Assembly: GCF_004136015.1 (NCBI RefSeq) | Contig: NZ_CP024866.1 | Span: 5,086,868-5,125,965, forward strand | From: Pseudomonas sp. ACM7 | GTDB lineage: Bacteria > Pseudomonadota > Gammaproteobacteria > Pseudomonadales > Pseudomonadaceae | Direction: 5' to 3' | DNA length: 39,098 nucleotides | Shown here: positions 6,707-14,029 of the stretch, in pieces | Position numbering within the stretch: position 1 is the first letter of the stretch | How the letters are laid out: each line of letters begins with the position of its first letter | Notes under the pieces: generated by a model | Database searches by the model: none | What the model saw: the letters and a program-made list of their open reading frames with translations, nothing else | Told to the model about the DNA's origin: nothing | Position numbers and translations under genes: made by a program

Positions 6707-7837
6707 CTAACCGAGGGTCGCCACGCTGCGCAGGATTAGCCGCACGAGCATGGTCTGGCGGGTCACGCCGGTCTTGGAGAAGGTTGACCGCAGGTGTGCC
6801 CGCGAGGTGTTGCGGCTGATGCCCAGCTCCTCGGAGGCTTCGTCGAGGGTCAAGCCGTTGGCCAACAACATGGCCAATTGAGTTTCGGCCGGGGTGAAGT
6901 CGAACAGCGCGCGGACGATCTCCTGTGGCGCGGTGGACTGTTGCTCTGGGTCGCTGATGAAAATCACCACGGTGGGGCACTGTTTGCCTTCGCTCCAGTC
7001 CGATAACGGCACCGAGCGTACGATGATCCCCAGGTCCGCCCGCCCGGACGGCCGTTGCACGCGCAGGGCTTCGACCACCGACGGGTTGCTGCTTTTTTGC
7101 GAGAGCAGCGATTGTTTCACCAGGCGCCGGAACTCTTGAGTGTCTCGCGCGGTGCCGACTTGCAGGCCGTCGTTGACCAGTTTGATGCCGTCCTTTTCCT
7201 GGATCAGCCGATCGGCAACCTGGTTGGTTTGCAGCACTTTGCCGGCCTCGTCGAGGATGATCGTACCGACCGCCAATTGATTCACCGCGCCGGCGTAGAG
7301 ATTGCGCTCGGCTTCGATGCGATTGAGCTGCATGTGGATCTTGATCGAGCGTTCCAGGTGCGGGATAAAGTGCGTCAACAAGGCTTTCTCTTCGTTGCCG
7401 AAGGCCTTGTCATCGCGTCCGCGACTGATGCGGATACGGCACTGGGCGCCGTCGCAGGTGTTGATGTCGGCGCCGAGAATGTGGAACACATCCACCGGTT
7501 CGAGGAAATTCTTGTAGAACTCCGAGTGCTGCCAATCGTCGTTGGACACGAACTCGGCAAGGGTCACCACCTGGCGGTTGGGCAGGTCGACAAACGGGTC
7601 GAGGGTGAAAAAGTGTTTGTTGTACGACGCGGTCGCCTCGGTCGACGTACCAGTGGTGTTGACCATCAAGCCATCCACATGCGCGCTGGGCGGACGCAGG
7701 ATGAAGGTCACGTATTTGCTTTCCAGGTAGACGTTGAGCTGGTTGAGAAAGGTCGCCCAGGGAATGGTTTCCAGCGGTCCCTGATAGAGGTTGCCGATCA
7801 AATCACTGAACGTATCGAGGCTGAGGCTCTGCTGCAT
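6707..7837 (-). CDS. LuxR-type transcriptional regulator (TeiR-like), candidate steroid regulator
   Basis: 376 residues from the ATG at 7837. The C-terminus carries a LuxR/GerE helix-turn-helix (about residues 305-365): FTPAETQLAMLLANGL, then a recognition region EASEELGISRNTSRAHL. The N-terminal 280 residues contain a stretch like a PAS-type sensor (GTIILDEAGKVLQTNQVADR, about 187-206). No receiver domain or autoinducer-domain signature was recognised. Length and architecture match TeiR, the testosterone-inducible LuxR-type regulator of Comamonas. It follows kshA on the same strand with a 135-bp gap and has no operator of its own. The ribosome site before 7837 is weak; the frame is open to 7906. 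Activation of the 16-bp boxes is inference. Confidence 0.82.
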   Translation of the reverse strand: MQQSLSLDTFSDLIGNLYQGPLETIPWATFLNQLNVYLESKYVTFILRPPSAHVDGLMVNTTGTSTEATASYNKHFFTLDPFVDLPNRQVVTLAEFVSNDDWQHSEFYKNFLEPVDVFHILGADINTCDGAQCRIRISRGRDDKAFGNEEKALLTHFIPHLERSIKIHMQLNRIEAERNLYAGAVNQLAVGTIILDEAGKVLQTNQVADRLIQEKDGIKLVNDGLQVGTARDTQEFRRLVKQSLLSQKSSNPSVVEALRVQRPSGRADLGIIVRSVPLSDWSEGKQCPTVVIFISDPEQQSTAPQEIVRALFDFTPAETQLAMLLANGLTLDEASEELGISRNTSRAHLRSTFSKTGVTRQTMLVRLILRSVATLG

Positions 7838-7920
7838 AGGGAAAACCGTTCTTATTATTAGCGTTGGCGGTGGCCGAGAATAAGCGCCGATATCGACTCC
7901 TTGCAACGCTCGGGCTCAAG

Positions 7921-7946
7921 GCCTGACGGGCGGCTGCCGGTCAGGC
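7921..7946. terminator. Hairpin between kshA and the regulator gene
   Basis: GCCTGAC (7921-7927) pairs with GTCAGGC (7940-7946) around a GC-rich loop. No U-run follows, so it is at best a weak terminator or attenuator after kshA. The rest of the 135-bp gap shows no operator box. Confidence 0.35.
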
Positions 7947-7972
7947 GCAGGGAGCGCGAAAGGCCGCTGTGT

Positions 7973-9016
7973 TCAGGCCCGTTCGCTGGCGCGCACGACG
8001 AACCGTTTTTGCTCCAGCACGTCGCCCGAGAGCGCCGCGACGTCGGTGTAGAACTGCTCGTACCAGCGGCGCAACTGATAGACCGGGCCATCGCCGTCAC
8101 ACAGCAACGGGTTGTCGACGCGGGTCTTGCTGTGCCAGATCGTCACGTCTTCGTAGAAGGCTTCCTGGGCCTGTTGCACATAGGCCTTGGCCATCGCCTG
8201 ATTCTGTTCTTCGCTCAGCCCCGGAATCTTTTTCACCAGCACGCCGTAGCGCAGGGTGAAGCTGTCGAGGTCGATCGGCACATGGCAGTTGAGCAGGATC
8301 GAATGGATCGGCTGGCCATTCATCGCGCCGGTCATTTCGGTGATCTGGTAGGCCGGGCCGAAGTAGGTGGCCACGGTGCTCAACGCGCTGTCGCCGGACA
8401 AACGCTCACTGCGGGCGCTCATGATCTGGGTGGCCAGGTGACCTTCGAAGACGTTGCTGAATGCTTCGACCGGCGCGCCATGCACCGTACCGAAGTGCGC
8501 CATGTCGGCGATGTTGTCGATCAATTCGCGGCAGTTGGTGCCGATCTGCAATTCGGCGACTTCCCACGCGGCCCACTCGTCACTGAAGCAAGCGTCAATG
8601 CGCGGGATGCGTTGCTCAGGGAGCGGCGGGTTGCCTTCCGGGTCATTCCAGACGAACAGCAACTGGTTTTCTTCCATGAGTGGCCAGCTCTTGAGCCGGG
8701 CCCGTGGCGGAATGCGTTTGGCGTAAGGAATGTCATCGCAGACACCATCGGCACCCCAGCGCCAGGCGTGGAACGGGCAGCGAATCGAGTTGCCTTCAAC
8801 GCAACCGGTACTGAGGTCGGCGCCCATGTGCGGGCAATAGCCATCCAGAATATGCAGCTCGCCGTCTTCGCCCTGAAAGGCCACCAGCCGGGTGCCGAAC
8901 ACCTCCAAGCGATGGGTCTTGCCGTCGCGGTATTGGGCAGCCAGGCCCAGACAATGCCAGCCACGGGCGTAGCGGTCTTCCAGCAGTTTGGCTTCGATGC
9001 GGTGCAAGGTACTCAT
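7973..9016 (-). CDS. kshA: 3-ketosteroid 9alpha-hydroxylase, Rieske oxygenase component
   Basis: 347 residues. The Rieske [2Fe-2S] ligands are Cys61 and His63 (CPHMGADL) and Cys80 and His83 (CPFHAW). The mononuclear iron site is NIADMAHFGTVH, with Asn168, Asp171, His174 and His179, and a probable Asp290 in the YEDVTIWHSK segment. These match KshA. With KshB it hydroxylates C9 of 4-androstenedione or ADD; with the delta-1 double bond this opens ring B. The start at 9016 has GGGAGA upstream; the open frame to 9346 is not homologous. It is transcribed divergently from the SDR at 9162 across a shared operator. Confidence 0.92.
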   Translation of the reverse strand: MSTLHRIEAKLLEDRYARGWHCLGLAAQYRDGKTHRLEVFGTRLVAFQGEDGELHILDGYCPHMGADLSTGCVEGNSIRCPFHAWRWGADGVCDDIPYAKRIPPRARLKSWPLMEENQLLFVWNDPEGNPPLPEQRIPRIDACFSDEWAAWEVAELQIGTNCRELIDNIADMAHFGTVHGAPVEAFSNVFEGHLATQIMSARSERLSGDSALSTVATYFGPAYQITEMTGAMNGQPIHSILLNCHVPIDLDSFTLRYGVLVKKIPGLSEEQNQAMAKAYVQQAQEAFYEDVTIWHSKTRVDNPLLCDGDGPVYQLRRWYEQFYTDVAALSGDVLEQKRFVVRASERA

Positions 9017-9059
9017 CTTATTATTCTCCCAGGGTTCACGGGCTTGGCGCCTGTCACGG

Positions 9060-9130
9060 ATTCTGCCGCCCCTGTAGAAGCGGGCATCGTCTGAATGGAC
9101 GATGGCCGGTTTACGCCCGCCCGCTCTACT
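9060..9130. promoter_or_regulatory. Single operator shared by divergent kshA and SDR-esterase units
   Basis: One box at 9087-9102 reads TCGTCTGAATGGACGA (plus) and TCGTCCATTCAGACGA (minus). On the plus side TCTACT (9125-9130) lies 22 nt away; on the minus side CAGAAT (9060-9065) lies 21 nt away. The start codons are 60 bp (plus) and 71 bp (minus) from the box. Its symmetry fits activation in both directions. Confidence 0.65.
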
Positions 9131-9161
9131 GACGCCATTGGACCCAGTGCAGGAGTTGGCG

Positions 9162-10001
9162 ATGAGCAATGAACAAAGGCCGGTCGCGGTGATTACCGGG
9201 GCCGCCAGTGGTATTGGCCGGGGTTTGGCCGAGCATGCGGCAAGGTTGGGGATGCGCCTGGTGCTGGCCGATCTCGATGGGCCGGGGTTGCAAGCGCTGT
9301 GCGATGAACTACAGGCGGGCGGTGCGCAGGCGATTGCTTGCGTCACGGATGTTGGCGATCTGGCGCAAGTCGAGCGCTTGCGCGATATCGCCCTCGATCA
9401 CTTTGGCGGGGTTGATCTGCTGTTCAACAACGCCGGAGTGATGCAGACCGGCTACAGCTGGGAAATCACTGCGCAGCAATGGCAACGGATGCTCAACGTC
9501 AACCTTACCGGCGTGATCAATGGCATTCGCAGTTTCGTGCCGCTGTTTTTGCGCCAGGGGCGGGCGGCCCATGTGATCAACACGGCGTCACTCGCGGGCT
9601 TGCTCAGCAGCCCGTTGATGGCGCCTTACAACGTGACCAAGCAGGCAGTGGTCGCACTCTCGGAAACCCTGCACTACGAATTGGGCATGCTCGGTGTGCC
9701 GGTATCTGTCTCGGTGGTGTGCCCAGGGCCGGTGGCCAGCGAAATCATGGCGTCGAATCAAGTGGTGGACGCGGCCGGTTCGTCATTCAGTCAATTGCTC
9801 GACAGCAGCATCCGCCAAGGCATGACGCCGAGCGAGCTGGCGGAGCAGGTGTTCGCCGCCATCGCCGAAAAACGCTTCTGGGTCTTCCCTCACAAAGGTT
9901 TCAAACCGGCGCTGGAGCGACGTGTGCAAAGCATCCTGGAAGAAACCAATCCGCAGTTTCAAATGACCGATGTAGAGGGAAATGCCGATGCCGCTCGATA
10001 A
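9162..10001 (+). CDS. Short-chain dehydrogenase/reductase
   Basis: 279 residues, a classical SDR with a long C-terminus. TGAASGIG is at 12-19, NNAG at 89-92, and the catalytic Ser143, Tyr156 and Lys160 are in place. Asp37-Leu-Asp39 after the second strand suggests NAD(H) preference. The start at 9162 follows CAGGAG; the frame back to 9102 is open but lacks homology. It overlaps the esterase gene and shares an operator with kshA, so it is likely a hydroxysteroid dehydrogenase. The hydroxyl it acts on is unknown. Confidence 0.82.
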   Translation: MSNEQRPVAVITGAASGIGRGLAEHAARLGMRLVLADLDGPGLQALCDELQAGGAQAIACVTDVGDLAQVERLRDIALDHFGGVDLLFNNAGVMQTGYSWEITAQQWQRMLNVNLTGVINGIRSFVPLFLRQGRAAHVINTASLAGLLSSPLMAPYNVTKQAVVALSETLHYELGMLGVPVSVSVVCPGPVASEIMASNQVVDAAGSSFSQLLDSSIRQGMTPSELAEQVFAAIAEKRFWVFPHKGFKPALERRVQSILEETNPQFQMTDVEGNADAAR

Positions 10002-10926
10002 CCAGATCGTCGCAGTGCTCCAGCAGTTTCGCGACCTGCCGGAGCCGGATTTCAGCCAGCTCGATGCCAAGCAATATCGGCAGTTTTCCGACAACCTGCT
10101 GCCCGCCATCCCCGGCGACCCGATGATCGAAGTGCGTCACCTGCGGGTCGCGGGCGCGGCGGGCGAGCTGGATGCGCGGCTGTACGGGCCACTGGAGCAG
10201 GACAACCTGCCGCTGTTGGTGTTCTTCCACGGAGGCGGTTTTGTCATGGGCAACCTCGACACCCATGACAACCTCTGCCGTTCACTTGCCAGTTTGACGG
10301 AGGCGGTGGTGGTGTCGGTCGCCTACAGACTGGCGCCGGAAAACAAATTCCCGGCGGCACCACTCGATTGTTATGCGGCCACATGCTGGCTGGTCGAGCA
10401 TGCGTCTGAACTGGGCGTTGATGGCAACCGGCTCGGCTTGGCCGGGGACAGCGCCGGGGGCAACCTGGCGCTCGCCGTGAGTCGGCTGGCGGCGCAACGT
10501 CAGGGGCCGAAAATCAGTCATCAGTGCCTGTTTTACCCGGTCACCGACGCCCGTTGCGACAGTCAGTCTTATGAGGATTTTGCCGAGGGCTATTTCCTCA
10601 CCGGTGCGATGATGTACTGGTTTTGGCAGCAGTACCTGCAGGATGCCGATCAGGGGGATGATCCCTTGGCCTCGCCGTTGCGCGCCGACCGATTGGCGGA
10701 CTTGCCGCCGACCACCCTGATCAGCGCCGAGTTTGATCCTTTGCGGGATGAGGGCGAGGCGTTTGCCTTGCGTCTGCGGGAAGCCGGCGTGGCGGTGCGG
10801 GTGCAGCGCTGCGAGGGCATGATTCACGGTTTTATCAGCATGGCGCCGTTTGTCGAGCGCGCTGCGCAAGCCTTGTCCGATGCCGCGGCAGACCTGCGCA
10901 GGGGGCTATCTGGAGAGAACACATAA
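9988..10926 (+). CDS. Alpha/beta hydrolase, hormone-sensitive-lipase (HSL) family esterase
   Basis: 312 residues. The HSL-family oxyanion motif HGGG is at 81-84, the nucleophile Ser155 lies in GDSAGG, and Asp250 (EFDPLRDEG) and His280 (IHGF) complete the triad. There is no signal peptide, so it is cytosolic. The ATG at 9988 is preferred because GAGGGA (9974-9979) is 8 bases away; the ATG at 9982 is too close to it. It overlaps the end of the SDR gene by 14 nt, so the two are translationally coupled. It probably hydrolyses short-chain esters, possibly of steroids; the substrate is inferred from context only. Confidence 0.82.
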   Translation: MPLDNQIVAVLQQFRDLPEPDFSQLDAKQYRQFSDNLLPAIPGDPMIEVRHLRVAGAAGELDARLYGPLEQDNLPLLVFFHGGGFVMGNLDTHDNLCRSLASLTEAVVVSVAYRLAPENKFPAAPLDCYAATCWLVEHASELGVDGNRLGLAGDSAGGNLALAVSRLAAQRQGPKISHQCLFYPVTDARCDSQSYEDFAEGYFLTGAMMYWFWQQYLQDADQGDDPLASPLRADRLADLPPTTLISAEFDPLRDEGEAFALRLREAGVAVRVQRCEGMIHGFISMAPFVERAAQALSDAAADLRRGLSGENT

Positions 10927-10928
10927 CC

Positions 10929-11560
10929 TGTGGGAGTGAGCCTGTCGCGAAAGCGGAGTTACCCGCGACGTAGATGTTGATTGTGCCGGCCCCTTCGCGA
11001 GCAGGCTCGCTTCCACAAGGGATTTAGGGTGTTCACAGGCTTTGCGTTTACCGACGATCAACTGTGGGAGCGGGCTTGCTCGCGAAAGCGGAGTTACCAG
11101 CGACATAGATGTTGAATATGCCTGCCTCTTCGCGAGCAGGCTCGCTCCCACAAGGGATTTAGGGTGTTCACAGGCTTTGTGTTTACCGACGATCAACTGT
11201 GGGAGCGGGCTTGCTCGCGAAAGCGGAGTTACCAGCGACATAGATGTTGAATATGCCTGCCTCTTCGCGAGCAAGCCCGCTCCCACAAGGGATTCAGGGT
11301 GTTCACAGGCTTTGTGTTTACCGACGATCAACTGTGGGAGCGAGCCTGCTCGCGAAAGCGGAGTTACCCGCGACATAGATGTTGAATGTGCCGGCCTCTT
11401 CGCGAGCAAGCCCGCTCCCACAAGGGATTTAGGGTGTTCACAGGCTGTGTGTTTTCCGACGATCAACTGTGGGAGCGAGCCTGCTCGCGAAAGCGGAGTT
11501 ACCCGCGACATAGATGTTGAATATGCCGGCCTCTTCGCGAGCAGGCTCGCTCCCACAGGT
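10929..11560. repeat. Tandem array of five REPINs with a 135-bp period
   Basis: The marker GTTCACAGGC occurs at 11031, 11166, 11301 and 11436, an exact 135-bp period. Each unit holds a REP pair (GGGAGCGGGCTTGCTCGCG and its inverse, about 90 bp) plus a 45-bp linker with CAGGCTTTGTGTTTACCGAC. The first REPIN (10929-11018) lacks the preceding linker. The array fills the convergent space between the esterase gene and the surE-like gene. Because 135 is a multiple of 3, false open frames with a 45-residue period appear on both strands. Confidence 0.93.
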
Positions 11561-11571
11561 TCTGCGTTGCC

Positions 11572-12549
11572 TTAAGGTTTCACTCCTCTCAGCATTTCCT
11601 TCGCCTGATCCTGCACCGCACCCGGTGCACTCATGTTGCCGTCGATCACGGTGATCACCGCATGCCCTTGCCACAACTGATACGCATCGGCCTGTTGCTG
11701 GGCGGTCGTCGGTGTCGGCGGGGCGACCAGGTTGACGTGAACCACGCCGTCGGCGCCGCGCTGGGAGGTGAAGTTCACCCGGTCCCAAGTGCCGATCGGG
11801 GCAAAACTCACGCCTTTGACGTCACTGGCCGCCAGCGCCGGGTAATTGATATTCAACCCGCTGACACCCGGCAATCCGAGCACGTTCAATTCGCAGTCGG
11901 GGTTGTTTTTTTCGCAGGCCTGTTTGGCTTGAGCTCCCGCGAGACTCGCCTGCTCGATAACCTTCACCGCAAACCGGGCGGTGTCATCCATGGCGCCGAG
12001 GGTTTTGCGGTAGCCGGCCTGTTGGTCGCGGATGATCAGGTCCATGTCGATGGCCGTCGACACCGCCACCGCCGGAATGCCCTTGAACATTGCGCGGACC
12101 GCTGCGTTCAAAGTGCCGGACATTTGCGTCAGCGGGCCGACGTTTTCACCAAAATTACTGCCCGACACCACCAGGTCTGGCGGATTGCCTTTGAGCAGCA
12201 CGTCCAGTCCAACATTGACTGCATCCACCGGGGTGCCGATGGCGGAAGTCTTGCCCGGGGGCGGGGTGTAGCCCTCGGGTGGGCCGACGCAAAATTTGCC
12301 TGGCGCCAACTCGGTCACTGCCAACGCCTGCCCGGGCACGACCACGCTGGCCGCGCTGATGCCACTGCTGTCGTTCAACGGACCAACGAGGGTCACCTGA
12401 TGCCCGGCGGCGGTCAGCGCCCGGTACATCGCATCGATGCCGGGCGCCCGACAACCGTCGTCGTTGGTCAGCAGGATGTTCAGGGCATTGGCCTGCATCG
12501 ACAGGCTGACGCTGGCCACGGTGATGACGCCAGTGAGCAATTTATTCAT
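11572..12549 (-). CDS. Exported SurE-like phosphatase/5'-nucleotidase
   Basis: 325 residues. A signal peptide (MNKLLTGVITVASVSLSMQA, probable cut after ANA at 23) leads straight into the SurE signature NILLTNDDG with metal ligands Asp30 and Asp31. NDSSG and GSNFGENVG are further SurE family motifs. Ordinary SurE is cytosolic and about 250 residues; this one is exported and longer. It follows DUF1302 and DUF1329 genes on the same strand but after a terminator-like hairpin (12591-12617). The start at 12549 is an ATG; an in-frame TTG at 12579 would precede the signal peptide. A role in removing phosphate from an extracellular substrate is possible but unproven. Confidence 0.85.
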   Translation of the reverse strand: MNKLLTGVITVASVSLSMQANALNILLTNDDGCRAPGIDAMYRALTAAGHQVTLVGPLNDSSGISAASVVVPGQALAVTELAPGKFCVGPPEGYTPPPGKTSAIGTPVDAVNVGLDVLLKGNPPDLVVSGSNFGENVGPLTQMSGTLNAAVRAMFKGIPAVAVSTAIDMDLIIRDQQAGYRKTLGAMDDTARFAVKVIEQASLAGAQAKQACEKNNPDCELNVLGLPGVSGLNINYPALAASDVKGVSFAPIGTWDRVNFTSQRGADGVVHVNLVAPPTPTTAQQQADAYQLWQGHAVITVIDGNMSAPGAVQDQAKEMLRGVKP

Positions 12550-12577
12550 GGGAGTTTTCCGTGAAATGAGCGAGTTC

Positions 12578-12617
12578 AAAAAAGCACAACGCCCTGACCG
12601 AGTTATTCGGTCAGGGC
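12578..12617 (-). terminator. Rho-independent terminator between DUF1329 and surE-like genes
   Basis: GCCCTGACCGA (12591-12601) pairs with TCGGTCAGGGC (12607-12617) around a 5-nt loop. On the minus strand it is followed, after seven bases, by T6 (12578-12583). It lies inside the gap after DUF1329, so expression of the surE-like gene is likely reduced by partial read-through or driven separately. Confidence 0.75.
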
Positions 12618-12626
12618 GCAGAGGGC

Positions 12627-14006
12627 TTAGCGAGTGCCGAGTTTGCGCAGGTTGCCGGGGGTGAATTCGTCTTCAGTGAAGGCGGTAGCGTTGAGTTTGG
12701 CGGGTTTTTGATCGATCAACATCCGGTCAACCAGATAGGAGCCGGCGATCAGGTCATGGTAGATCCCGAGGCGAGCGTGGTAGCGCTGCAGCTCGTAGGC
12801 GTAGATCGAAGTTTGCATGTTGGTGCGCCAGAGCACGCCGCGGCTGTCGTAGTTGTCGGCCAGGGTAGCGGCCCAGGAATCCTCGTCCAGGTACAACACA
12901 CGCTTGGCGTAAACATGCCGGGCGCCTTCTTTAAGTGTTGCCTGCAAGACCCAGACGCGGTGCTTTTCATAGCGCATGTACTGCGGATCGATGTGGCCGG
13001 TGGTGGCCAGGATCTGGTCGGTACTCACGCTCGGGTCGTCGATCTTGTAGTTGTGGTACGGAATGTAGATTTCTTTCTTGCCGACGATGGTCCAGTTGTA
13101 GCGATCCGGTGCACCGTTGAACAAACGGTCTTCGTCATACACCCGAAAACCGCCGGCGCCGCTCGGTGAGTCATAGCCTACAGTTGGCGCACGACGTACC
13201 CGACGTTGACCCGGGCTGTACTGCCAGGCCTGGCGAGGTGAGGCGGTCGGGTTGATGAACTCGTGACCGACGACAATCTCGCCTTTCTTGCGCACCGGCT
13301 CCAGGGTGGTGATCAGGAAGTTGGTGAGAATGCCGTTGGCGCTCTCCAAGGTTTTATCCGGGCTGGACCAGATCGAGAAGATCTTGTAATTGACCTCTTC
13401 CAGTACCCGTTCCTTGTTGGAATAGACCACCGCCTGCCCGTAGTTGGCCTCTTCGGTATTGGCGCGTCCGGCCAGCGTATGGTTGAACATCAACTCGCTA
13501 CCGTTCTTGGGAATCGGGAACGGCGAGGCGCCCCAGGCGTTTTGCGTGTCGTTGTTGTCGTTGGCCAGTTCGGCGCTGACCGCGTTTTTCTTGACGAGGT
13601 CTTCCAAGCGCTGATCGAAACGGAAGTCGCGATGGCTCGGATACACCGGAATGTTGAAGGTCGAGGGGTAGCGTTTTAGCAACGCTTTTTGGCCATCGGT
13701 GAGGTTGTCGGCGTACTTGTCCATGTTCTGCGCGTTGATCACGAACATCGGCTTTTCTGCCGCGTACGGGTCCGGGTACGGCGTGCCGGGGCCAGCGTAT
13801 TTGAGCTGCGGCGGCAAGCCGCGCCATTTTCCGGTCCAGGCCGGGATGCTGCCGTCGGCGTTGCCCGCTTTCTCGGCACCCATCGGGGTCAGGTCCTGAC
13901 CCAGGCGTGCGGCTTCTTCATTGCTGATTTTGGCCTGAACCAGGCCACTGCCGAGCAGGCTGACGGCCAACGCCGTGCCCAACAATGTGTGGGTAAATCT
14001 AGACAT
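12627..14006 (-). CDS. DUF1329 family exported protein
   Basis: 459 residues. The signal peptide is MSRFTHTLLGTALAVSLLGS with probable cleavage after VQA near residue 25. The mature part begins KISNEEAARLGQDLTPMGAE, typical of DUF1329, and contains long stretches of the family (GYDSPSGAGGFRVYDED; KIDDPSVSTDQILATTG). DUF1329 proteins are periplasmic or outer-membrane associated and are often encoded beside DUF1302 proteins in hydrophobic-substrate clusters, including steroid clusters of Proteobacteria. The start at 14006 has GGAGGAG ahead; it lies 23 nt after the DUF1302 gene. A role in steroid passage across the outer envelope is inference. Confidence 0.88.
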   Translation of the reverse strand: MSRFTHTLLGTALAVSLLGSGLVQAKISNEEAARLGQDLTPMGAEKAGNADGSIPAWTGKWRGLPPQLKYAGPGTPYPDPYAAEKPMFVINAQNMDKYADNLTDGQKALLKRYPSTFNIPVYPSHRDFRFDQRLEDLVKKNAVSAELANDNNDTQNAWGASPFPIPKNGSELMFNHTLAGRANTEEANYGQAVVYSNKERVLEEVNYKIFSIWSSPDKTLESANGILTNFLITTLEPVRKKGEIVVGHEFINPTASPRQAWQYSPGQRRVRRAPTVGYDSPSGAGGFRVYDEDRLFNGAPDRYNWTIVGKKEIYIPYHNYKIDDPSVSTDQILATTGHIDPQYMRYEKHRVWVLQATLKEGARHVYAKRVLYLDEDSWAATLADNYDSRGVLWRTNMQTSIYAYELQRYHARLGIYHDLIAGSYLVDRMLIDQKPAKLNATAFTEDEFTPGNLRKLGTR

Positions 14007-14029
14007 GCTGTGCTCCTCCATCAGGGGAT

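Noticed and set aside
9136..9145. CCATTGGACC as a further operator half site before the SDR at 9162
   Set aside because: Only a partial right half is present, with no left half and no -10 at the usual distance; the true box is at 9087-9102.
10929..11560. Possible CRISPR array
   Set aside because: The repeated unit is nearly the whole 135 bp, spacers are not unique, and the units contain REP palindromes.
10906..11575. Long open frames on both strands with a 45-residue repeat
   Set aside because: They are produced by the 135-bp REPIN tandem array (135 is divisible by 3). There is no ribosome site, and the peptides are translations of REP palindromes.
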